Assembly: GCA_937926325.1 (NCBI GenBank)
Contig: CALAZQ010000439.1
Coordinates: 1-25,959, forward strand
Source of the DNA: an uncultured Planctomycetaceae bacterium
GTDB lineage: Bacteria > Planctomycetota > Planctomycetia > Pirellulales > UBA1268
Reading direction: 5' to 3'
Length of the DNA: 25,959 bases
A model generated the notes under the pieces. The model was not told the DNA's origin. It worked only from the letters and a program-made list of their open reading frames with translations, and did not search any database. A program made the translations under genes and the position numbers. This document shows, piece by piece, positions 8,673-16,700 of the stretch; the first letter of the stretch is position 1, and every line of letters begins with the position of its first letter.

Positions 8673-8814
8673 GTCCGTAGCCTCACGATCACTGGGGGCA
8701 GGGAAGAAACCGACGGCGACCGGCTGCATCGTCACCGACCAGGCAGGCCGCGTCAAGCTCCTATCCGAATTCTCACGGATCGCGTCGAAGCAGCGTTCGG
8801 CCGCCCCGGGGGCG

Positions 8815-9966
8815 TCACTCGTCGTTCTCAGCCGTCGCCTTGATTCCGACGAACTTGAACAACGCCTCGATCGCCGAACCGTCGGCAATCAGCTCTTCGT
8901 AGTAGGCCGCCCGCGGCAGCCGGCCGAGCCGGACGATGTTTCGAATCTGGGCCGCCAGCAGGCTGTGGGGGTCGTGCTTCTCAAAAAAACCGGCGATCTG
9001 TTCGAGCTGCCCGAATGCCTGTTCCCGGGTCTGCGGCGGGCCGGCGGAACCGCCCGCCGCGACGGCCACCGGACCGCCCGCCGCCTCGGGTTCTGCCTCG
9101 GTCACCGCGTCGGCCTCGGCACTCACCGTCACCACCGGGGCAAAGCTGCGGATGGCGGCGTCGCACTCCTCGAAGAATGACCGCAGCGGCGTCACCGGAA
9201 TGACCGCCTTGCCGTCCGAGACGGTCGAAACCGCGTCGCAGAGCTGCTCCCAGGCTGCTGCCGCCTGCTGCAGCTCACGATAGTTACTGGTCAGAAAGTC
9301 CGGGTCGGTCGCCTCGACGGCCGCTGCGAAGGTTTCCGGCGCGATGCCGCCCCGGGCGACCGCCAGATCGATTTTTTCCGAATCGGTCTCGCCAAGCAGA
9401 TCGCGACTGCTCTTCCAGTGGCAGAGGCCGAGCGATTCGCCGGCCCGGTCACGGGTGAGCGGCACCCGCAGGAGCGCCGGCTGCAGCAGCCCCTCGGTGT
9501 CGAGCCCGGACAGCCGCACGAGCGGCATCGACCGTTCCTCGAGCAGCGCGGCCTCGTCGGCCGGGCCATCGTCGGGATCGGGCACCGGGTAAAGATCGTT
9601 CCAGGCCGCCTCGACCATCGTCTGGGCCGCGGTGAACCCGGCCGCCAGCCCGGCGAAGCCATCGGTCCGGGCGACGGCCTCGATCAGGAGCGCCGCGACG
9701 CTGGTGTCACGGGAGCGGTCGGTGAGCGTCTCGATCGCCTCATCCCGCAGCCTTCGCCAGATCGGGATCGCCGCCGGCCAGCCCCCCTCCGAGCTGTCGC
9801 CCTCATCGGCATGCCGCTCGATCCGCCGGGCCTCCTCGCGGAGGTCGCGGAGCGCCGAGCGAATCCGCCGGCCCGCGTCATCAATCTGCAGGTTGATGCC
9901 CCCGGGGTGCTCGCCCTCCAAGGGCTGCCTGAGGCGTTCAAGATCGATGGTGAAAGAGCAGGGCAT
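8815..9966 (-). CDS. tssA: T6SS assembly protein TssA (ImpA N-terminal domain)
   Basis: This 383-aa protein is a TssA. TssA proteins help initiate baseplate assembly and guide or cap the growing tube and sheath. The ImpA-type N-terminal domain covers about residues 1-170. It shows [25 protein letters not shown], then W-N-D-L-Y-P-V-P-D and a V-R-L-S-G-L-D segment. An Ala/Glu/Gly-rich linker (about 285-310) follows. The C-terminal piece is [22 protein letters not shown], and a final F-K-F-V-G-I. This resembles the short-C-terminus TssA class with the E-P-H-S signature rather than the long VasJ-type. It sits 57 nt after tssM. Confidence 0.9.
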   Translation of the reverse strand: MPCSFTIDLERLRQPLEGEHPGGINLQIDDAGRRIRSALRDLREEARRIERHADEGDSSEGGWPAAIPIWRRLRDEAIETLTDRSRDTSVAALLIEAVARTDGFAGLAAGFTAAQTMVEAAWNDLYPVPDPDDGPADEAALLEERSMPLVRLSGLDTEGLLQPALLRVPLTRDRAGESLGLCHWKSSRDLLGETDSEKIDLAVARGGIAPETFAAAVEATDPDFLTSNYRELQQAAAAWEQLCDAVSTVSDGKAVIPVTPLRSFFEECDAAIRSFAPVVTVSAEADAVTEAEPEAAGGPVAVAAGGSAGPPQTREQAFGQLEQIAGFFEKHDPHSLLAAQIRNIVRLGRLPRAAYYEELIADGSAIEALFKFVGIKATAENDE

Positions 9967-10023
9967 CGAACCACGGCTGCAGCGGAGGGACCGGGAACAT
10001 TTCGGCCGGCACCGATATCGTCG

Positions 10024-11385
10024 TCACCAGGCCACTCTCCAGACGATAATTCCCGCAATCGCCAATACCAGCAGCAGATTCAGGATTTTCAGCGCTGTGG
10101 CAAGCCGCCGGTTCCGGGTTTCCCGCCGCCAGCGAGCGGGCGTCCACTCCAGCTCGCCTTGCAGCGGCACGAACCGTTCGAACATGCCCCGCAGGAACCC
10201 CCGCCTGGCGGGATCGACCGCCGTGGCGGCCAGCAGGCTGCCGGCCAGCAGCGGCGCGGTCTCGCCATGCGACGAATGGCCGAGCAGCTCGGTGAAAAAT
10301 GCTTCCAGGCGACCCACGACGACGATGCGGACGTCATAGAGCAGCCCCATCAGGGACCGGTTGAACGACGGCTGGCCGGCCAGCCTGGGGTCGAGCAGGC
10401 TGCGGGCGGTCAGGTCGAGCAGGGCCCCGGCCGTGTGGGTGGCGAGCCCCGCGGGTAACGCCGAGTCGGCCGTGAGATTGAGCGGCAGCCAGCCGCCCAA
10501 AGCCCTGGCGCGATCGGCTGCTGGAAGCTGGCTGAGCAGATTGTCGAAGCCGCTGAGCTGTTCGGCCCCGCTGAAGACCGGCAGCAGCGGCGCCCGCAGC
10601 CCCAGCGTGGTACTGAGCACCGAGACGTCCTCCGCCACCGCCGCTCCGGCGGCAGCGTAGCTGGATGCGTCAGCCCGGCCGGCGATCGGAACGAAGGCGA
10701 TCACGCCATTGATTGCCGCGACCGGCTGCCGGGCGTTGACCAGCCGCTGGCAGAGTGCGACGAGCCGGTCGCTCGCCTGCTCGCGGTCGGTGAGGCCGAG
10801 CGGTGTCGGGGTGGAATGATCGACGGCCGCCCGTAGCCGCCCGGCCACGACCGCAGCCTGGCCGATGGTGGAGAGACAGATGAAAACCGCCTCGTTGCCG
10901 GCGTAGACATGCAACGGGCTGCCGCCCGCCGGGGCCGCCACGACCAGAAACGGGGTTGCCGCCTCCTGCATGATCGCCCGCTCGCCTTCGGCGCCATCAC
11001 AGCCGAGGACCAGAAAGACCGGCGTGTTGCGGAGGTCGATCTGCTGCCGGTTCAGCTGGATGACCGCCTCCTTCCAGGCGGCGTCGATGTCGGGCCAGCG
11101 AACACTTTCGTGCTGCAGCCAGAGCCGGGCCGCCTGATAGACCAGCAGCGGCACGATCACCAGCAGGGCCAGCAGGGCCAGCAGCTTGCCGACGCTCCAC
11201 CAGGCGCGGAACAGCTGCCCGCCCCCGGCGGCAAAGACCGCGGCCAGGGTCAACAGCACCACCAGCAGCTGCAGCGAGGCGACCGCCCAGCCGATTCGCG
11301 CGGCCAGCGACAGGTTGAGAAACCGCTTTGCCAGCCAGCTCGCGAAATCGATCGGCAGCAGCAACAGCCGCTTGAGCAGTTCCAT
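10024..11385 (-). CDS. tssM: Short TssM (IcmF) lacking its periplasmic domain
   Basis: The 453-aa product resembles only the N-terminal part of TssM (IcmF/ImpL), the inner-membrane anchor of the T6SS. Two membrane helices (about 31-53 and 66-88) are followed by a cytoplasmic GTPase-like region and a third helix (about 432-451) ending at the C-terminus. Proteobacterial TssM proteins are usually over 1000 aa, with a large periplasmic domain after the third helix that binds TssJ; that part is absent. tssA begins only 57 nt downstream, so no hidden remainder is present. Where a P-loop is expected the sequence reads G-C-D-G-A-E-G-E-R (128-136), without the Lys-Ser/Thr of a Walker A motif. ATG 11385 is chosen because residues before it are shadow of tssL. 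It lies 59 nt after tssL. Confidence 0.8.
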   Translation of the reverse strand: MELLKRLLLLPIDFASWLAKRFLNLSLAARIGWAVASLQLLVVLLTLAAVFAAGGGQLFRAWWSVGKLLALLALLVIVPLLVYQAARLWLQHESVRWPDIDAAWKEAVIQLNRQQIDLRNTPVFLVLGCDGAEGERAIMQEAATPFLVVAAPAGGSPLHVYAGNEAVFICLSTIGQAAVVAGRLRAAVDHSTPTPLGLTDREQASDRLVALCQRLVNARQPVAAINGVIAFVPIAGRADASSYAAAGAAVAEDVSVLSTTLGLRAPLLPVFSGAEQLSGFDNLLSQLPAADRARALGGWLPLNLTADSALPAGLATHTAGALLDLTARSLLDPRLAGQPSFNRSLMGLLYDVRIVVVGRLEAFFTELLGHSSHGETAPLLAGSLLAATAVDPARRGFLRGMFERFVPLQGELEWTPARWRRETRNRRLATALKILNLLLVLAIAGIIVWRVAW

Positions 11386-11444
11386 CTGATTGCCGAAGGG
11401 GTGTTGGGACGGCGGGCCTGGCGGCGGCCGGTCGGGGAAATGGA

Positions 11445-12062
11445 TCAGGCGAGCCAGAAGGCCCACCAGGCGGTGATGCCGAGGATGGCGGCGAGCACCA
11501 CCAGCAGCACCGACTGCCAGAGCAGCGACAGGCTGCCGTAGAGGGGCGGTGCCCCGGCGAGGGCCGCCGCCTGCGCGGGCAGCGAGGGCCGGGTCTCTTC
11601 GTTGCGGATGAATCGGCCGTTTGATCGCAGCCAGGCTTCGAACTCGTCGGGCTGCTCCCGGAGGATGCCCCGAAAGCCCATCAGCACGGCCGCCACGTAG
11701 AAATGGATGGCGTCGGAAAGTGGCAGGGCGGCGGCCCGTTCCGCCCGCTTGTAAAACTCCGTGGCCCGGGCCCGGCTGCCGAACAGTTCCACCTCCATCG
11801 CATGGTTCTCCCACCACGATTGGCCCGGCCAGTTGATATCGACAATCAGCAATTCATCGACCACCGCCGCCAGCGCGTAGCTGGCCAGCTTCCACTCGTC
11901 AGCCCGGGGGCCCCGCAGCCGGGCCTCGGCGGTGGCGAAGGCCTGCTGCAGTCGCATCCGCTCCTCTTCGGCAGCCGCGGTCTGCCGGCGCTCGGCCCGG
12001 CTGAACAGGTCGAGGACATGCTGCATCAGGGGCAGGCCGGCCGCTGCAAATTCGGGAGTCAT
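11445..12062 (-). CDS. tssL: T6SS inner-membrane protein TssL (DotU family, short form)
   Basis: The 205-aa protein is a TssL (ImpK/DotU), a tail-anchored inner-membrane protein whose cytoplasmic hook domain contacts TssM and the TssK baseplate connector. The DotU pattern is visible: L-A-S-Y-A-L-A-A-V-V-D-E-L-L, W-W-E-N-H-A-M-E-V-E-L-F-G, F-Y-K-R-A-E and F-Y-V-A-A-V-L-M-G-F-R-G. The single membrane helix lies at about 180-203, leaving almost nothing in the periplasm. There is no OmpA-like peptidoglycan-binding extension. AAGGAG (complement of 12071-12076) lies 8 nt before the ATG at 12062. The gene follows tssK by 26 nt. Confidence 0.93.
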   Translation of the reverse strand: MTPEFAAAGLPLMQHVLDLFSRAERRQTAAAEEERMRLQQAFATAEARLRGPRADEWKLASYALAAVVDELLIVDINWPGQSWWENHAMEVELFGSRARATEFYKRAERAAALPLSDAIHFYVAAVLMGFRGILREQPDEFEAWLRSNGRFIRNEETRPSLPAQAAALAGAPPLYGSLSLLWQSVLLVVLAAILGITAWWAFWLA

Positions 12063-12088
12063 CGACTGGGCTCCTTGCCTGGTGGCTC

Positions 12089-13555
12089 CTAGCTGGGGAC
12101 GGCAAAGAGGGCGAACTCGAGGCTGACCCTGCGGCTGTTGAAAATCACCTCCAGCCGCCGCTGCCCGGGAAGGGAATCGGCGTTGACCACCGACGAGTCC
12201 CGGACCCGGATCGCCAGATTCTGCGTCTGCTGCACCGACTGGTAGGCGGGTGAGCCCGATCCAATCCGATAAAAGAGCCAGCCCGACGATCCCGGCAGGG
12301 CCCGAGGGGCATGGTCGACCGGCTGCAGTTCAAGACCCGGCAGGCCGAGCTTGAACAGCCGATCGACCTCCTCGCCGCTCCCGAGCTTCCAGTCGAGATG
12401 AGCGTTGCCTGAGAGGAGCCGGTCGCATTCCTCCTCCGGCAGATCGCCGCGGAGCACGCCGACGTAGGTCTGCCAGTCGCTGCCGAACCACTTCGGCTCG
12501 TAGGCAACCGACAGCTGGGCCGGCCCACTGCCGACAAAGTATCGCTGTTCAAACTCGAGCGAGACCACCCGGCCGATCATCCGCTCGAGCAGGAGCTTGA
12601 CCTGCCGGAAGATGCCGGCGAGGTCGTCGTGATCATAGACCGGCAGTTCCTCGAGCTTCCGGCCCGGCTCAAAAATCGCCAGCTGGCCCGCCACCCGGCA
12701 GAGCTCGGCATAGGCGGTCCGCGGATGGATGCCGGCCGCAAAGGCAATCGTCCGCAGCACGGCCTGCGACTCGAGCAGTTTGGAGAGCATGATCAGCCGG
12801 TCGAGATCGCCCGGCTCTGAACTGGAGAAGCCGACCTGCCGCGAGACCGCCTGCTCGGCCAGCACATCGACCTTGCGGCTGACCATGTCATAGACGCTGC
12901 GGACGATATCGCGACCGAGTGGCGGCCAGGCGTCGATCGCCAGCACGGGCGGGAAGTAGTCGGGATCGATCTCCGGCGGCGATTCACGGTCGCCCGCCCG
13001 GCGGATCTGGGCGATCGGCAGCAGTTCGAAGCCGGAGAGGTCGTCGGTCGAAAGCTTGAGCGTGACGTTGAGCCGGCGGAACTCCAGTTCTTGGTCGTTG
13101 CCCCCGGCGGTTTCGTCCTGCACGCTCTGCCGCACGATCTGCGTCCGGCTGCGGTCCGCCGCTCCGGGCGGGGCGACGTTGGCGGCGGCGGGGTCGTACC
13201 GTGGCACGGCGAGAAATACCCGCACCGTATCGACCTGCTCGAGTTCCCCGCCTACGGTGGCGACCAGCTTCTCAAGATCGGCCGCCACCGGCCGGAGGTT
13301 CAGCCGGTCCGGCTCCTCGCCCGCTTCAAGCCAGATCAGTGTGCCGTCCCGCAGCCGCGCCCGGCAGCTCCGTAGCTGGACCTGACGGCTGGCGAGCGCC
13401 GTGGGATCGATCTCAAGCTTGACCAGCCCGTAGCTGCACGGATCGGTTGCCGCCAGTGACACGCCCGCCCGCTCGTTCCAGCAGCGTTCCTGCGCCTGAA
13501 AATGATGCGGTCTGAGGAACAGTCCTTCCGACCAGTGAACCGGCAGATGTCTCAT
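12089..13555 (-). CDS. tssK: T6SS baseplate-membrane connector TssK
   Basis: The 488-aa protein is TssK (ImpJ/VasE). TssK trimers link the baseplate wedges to the TssL/TssM membrane complex. The family N-terminus is clear: V-H-W-S-E-G-L-F-L-R-P-H-H-F-Q-A-Q-E-R. Later come the shoulder and head regions, including R-H-tail segments such as R-Y-F-V-G and the W-K-L-G-S-G-E-E-V-D-R-L-F block. I choose ATG 13555 (M-R-H-L-P-V-H-W) because it sits directly before the conserved motif; a longer in-frame start at 13615 would add 20 unrelated residues. It is the first gene of the minus-strand operon, after a 198-bp divergent intergenic region. Confidence 0.94.
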   Translation of the reverse strand: MRHLPVHWSEGLFLRPHHFQAQERCWNERAGVSLAATDPCSYGLVKLEIDPTALASRQVQLRSCRARLRDGTLIWLEAGEEPDRLNLRPVAADLEKLVATVGGELEQVDTVRVFLAVPRYDPAAANVAPPGAADRSRTQIVRQSVQDETAGGNDQELEFRRLNVTLKLSTDDLSGFELLPIAQIRRAGDRESPPEIDPDYFPPVLAIDAWPPLGRDIVRSVYDMVSRKVDVLAEQAVSRQVGFSSSEPGDLDRLIMLSKLLESQAVLRTIAFAAGIHPRTAYAELCRVAGQLAIFEPGRKLEELPVYDHDDLAGIFRQVKLLLERMIGRVVSLEFEQRYFVGSGPAQLSVAYEPKWFGSDWQTYVGVLRGDLPEEECDRLLSGNAHLDWKLGSGEEVDRLFKLGLPGLELQPVDHAPRALPGSSGWLFYRIGSGSPAYQSVQQTQNLAIRVRDSSVVNADSLPGQRRLEVIFNSRRVSLEFALFAVPS

Positions 13556-13753
13556 GGCTGGGGCCGGGTAATGGCACCGCTGCGGGATGGGGAGCAGGAA
13601 CGACTCGCGACACACCTAGGATGATACCAGACAAAATGAACGAGTCATCGCCGCCTTCCTGATGAAAAACGATAAACTCCCGGCCGAAGGCGAAGGCTTC
13701 TTCCGGCCGATGCCAGATCGTCAACCAGTGCCTCGCCGCAGCGTCCTTGAGCG
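13556..13753. promoter_or_regulatory. Divergent intergenic region between the T6SS operon and the pseudo-caspase operon
   Basis: This 198-bp gap lies between the start codons of tssK (minus strand) and the 1630-aa protein (plus strand). Its centre, about 13617-13680, is much more AT-rich than the surrounding coding sequence. A candidate minus-strand promoter is listed separately; I found no convincing plus-strand -35/-10 pair, only GATAAA at about 13669. Shared control of the two gene sets from this region is an inference. Confidence 0.5.
13621..13648 (-). promoter_or_regulatory. tssK: Candidate sigma70-type promoter for the T6SS operon
   Basis: On the minus strand, ATGACT (complement of 13643-13648) and TATCAT (complement of 13621-13626) are separated by 16 nt and match -35 and -10 consensus at four to five of six positions each. 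Transcription would begin near 13614, giving a leader of about 60 nt before the tssK ATG at 13555. The hexamers lie in the AT-rich core (about 13617-13680) of the only clearly divergent gap between the two gene sets. This is a pattern match only; planctomycete promoters are poorly defined. Confidence 0.35.
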
Positions 13754-16700
13754 ATGACGTCCATGCCAAACCAGCCGGCGTTCAGCGGCCCCGCTGCCCC
13801 CGGGGGCGGTCGGCGAACCAGCTGGCGGGCGGCAGCGGGCCGGCCGGCGGGCAACTGGCGGCTGCGGCGGCTCGGCCTCGTCATCGGACTGGTAACTTCG
13901 GCCGTCATCGCTGTCGGCGTTGTCGCCAGCCTGCTGCTCGCGCCGTTTTACGCCTGGCGTTCCGGCCTCGTGGTGCTCGCTGTCGATGCCTATTCCGTCG
14001 GCACGGTCGAACCGCTCCCCTTCGCGGCTGAGGATGCCGCCGGCCTGCGGGCGGCGCTGGCCGGCGGCGTGGCCGCGGGGGAGGTGCTCGAGCCCGTCGA
14101 TCTCGCCGACCTGACCGCAGCCGACAGCCTCAGGTCGGGCGTCGGCCCCCGCTGCCGCAAGCTCCCGCTGCGGCGCAAGGACGTGCTCATCGCCTACCTG
14201 AGGGGCCAGTGCCTGGTGCCACCCAATTCGTCCGAGGCTACGGCATCCAATCCGTACGCTGGCCGGCCCTGCCTGCTGGCCGCCGACTGTCAGATCGCCG
14301 GCAGCAGCCCCAAGGAAATAGTGCCGATCCGCGACGTGGTCGAGGCGATCGGCTCCGCCTCGCCGCTGACGACGCTCGTCGCCCTCGACCTGGGATCGAT
14401 CGGCTGGGAACCGCGGATCGGCGTGCTGGCCAGTCTGGTCGGCCGGCAACTCGACGCCGAGTTTGCCCGACCGCAGCAGGAGGCGAGTTTTTCCAACTGG
14501 GTCATCGGCTCGCACGACCTGTTCGAGTCGTCGCTCGCCCACTGGCCCTCGCGGCGGACGCTGTTCGCCCGGGCGGTTGAACTTGCCCTGGCCGGCACCG
14601 CTGACCAGCAGCCCTGGGGCAACGGGAATGCGGTGATCGAACTCGATGAACTCGCTCGCTTCGTCACCGCGCAGACCGCCGCCTGGGCCCGGCAGCTCTC
14701 CGCCGGCCGGCTTCATCAGCGGCCGGTGATCTGGAAGCTCGGCGTCGGCCGGGTCGCGGTTACCGACATTCCGCCGGGGATCGCGCTGAGCCGGGTGGTG
14801 GCCGCGACCGACGAGCCCGCGGCGACCGACCCGCCGGCGGACGAAGATCCAGACCAACCGCCGTCATCGCCGGCCGCCAAGACCGGACAAGCCGCCTTTC
14901 GCTCCGGCCGCCCCCGGCTGCCGCCACCACCCGCGGCCCTGCTGCTTGCCGGCCTGCTTGCCGCCGATGATGGCCCGGCGTTCCCCCAGGCTGCCCAACC
15001 GGCCGCAAAACCGACGCCGGCTCCCGCCGCCAAGCAGGCAGACCCGCCCTCACCAGGTTCGCCACAGTCGGCGGCGGCCGCAGTGCCGCCGCCGCGGCAG
15101 CCAACAGCCGACGGCCGACAGCCCGCCGCGGAATCGGCCTGGGAGCTTCTCGACCGCATCGGAGCACGCCGGCAGAACCAGCCCCGGTCGCCGCCCGGGC
15201 TGGCCGACCAGCCGCCGGTTCCGCTCGACTACGCCCCGCATGTCTGGCGGGCAATCCGCGGCCGAGTCGCCTCGCTGGCAGTCAGGACGGCCGCCTCGGA
15301 TCAGCCAGCCGCAGACCAAACCGCCGCAGTGCTCCGCGGCCTGCGGGCCCTGACCAAAGACGACCCGCAGCAGCAGCGTGCCGCCCTGCCGGGAATGCTT
15401 GAACGGCTGGCGACCAGTCGCCGGGCAGCCGACCGCGGCGGCTTCTTCCGCAGCTGGGCCGCCGCTCCAGGACCGCTGCGGCGGGCCCTCGTTGTCCGCA
15501 ACGATGCTGTCGACAGCCTGCTGGGAGTGATCGGCCTGGTCGGCACGCTGTCCGGCGGCAGCGGCATGCCGGCGATCGACCCGGTTGTCATGACCGATTC
15601 GATCGATCAGCTGCGGGCCCTCTCGGCCCGGATCGAGCGGGTGCCGCTCCGGAACGGGGCAAGCTCCCCCGGCAGAATCGATCCGCTCGAGACGGCCACC
15701 GACGCCCTGGCGGTGCAGATGGCGATGCTGCAGGAGATCACGGGACGGTTCGTGGCGGCGCAGGTTCGCCGGGTGGAGCAGGGGGGGCTGGTCTTCTCCA
15801 CCGATGCCGTGACGGCAGCTCTGGCGTTGCCGGGAGGCGGTTCCTCGGGCAGGCAATCGCTGCTCGAGGCGATTGCCGCAACGAACACTCAGACGGACGA
15901 GCCCCCCCAGCCGCTCCTCGCGACCGCCACCAGTCTGCCTCTGCCGGCCGATGCCTGGCCGGTCGGCGGTGAAGAGCTGGCCAACATCGGCCAGCAGGCC
16001 GAGATTCTGCTTGACCTGCTCGATGCCGCCGGCCTGCTCGCCAGTTCGAACGTGCCGCCACCGGAGCCGCTGGCGGATGTCGTGGAAGCCTGGCAGCGGG
16101 CCCGCAAAGCGATCGAACCACTCACCGACGCGGTCGTCTCCGACACCGAGGCCGTCGCAGCCCTGCTGCGGGCGGGCGGGGCGATCGCGGAGACCTTTGC
16201 CGAAACCGCAGCAGCCGCCGATCGGCTGGCCGACCTCTCCAACCAGACGCGGGCCGACGACCGCATCATGGCCGTCTACCGCATCCTCGACCAGCGGGAT
16301 CTCGAGGCGGTCGCCAGCCCGGCAACGCTCGGTTTCATCCGCCGGCAGGCAGTCACCCCGGCCGGCGTCGCCCTCGTCACCGAGACCAACCAGTTGCCCG
16401 CCGTCGGGCAGCCGCTGCCGGTCAGGCTGGTTCCGGGCGGCTCCGAGCCGCCACCAGCAGGAGCGAATATCAGGCTGGTGTACGACCCGGCGGTGCTGGC
16501 GGTGCGGGTGGCGGGGGGCGAACGGCTTGACGCCGACCGACAGGTGCCCTGCCGCGGCCTGCCCTTCGCCGAGGACGGCCTGCCGCTCGAGGTTGTCGCC
16601 CAACGCGAGACGGCCCGCGGGACCGCCGACAGCACAGTCATCACCGTCACGCTCGAGGTCGGCAAAACCCGCGAGCTGAGCACGCTCAGGCTCGCGCTCC

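Noticed and set aside
10024..11385. TssM as a frameshifted or deleted pseudogene
   Set aside because: The frame is intact, ends cleanly after a good membrane helix, and the next gene follows at normal operon spacing, so a genuinely short protein is more likely than decay.
13754..14770. An active caspase-like protease or toxin
   Set aside because: The positions expected for catalytic His and Cys hold Gln and Gly, and no nearby His-Cys pair fits the fold order.
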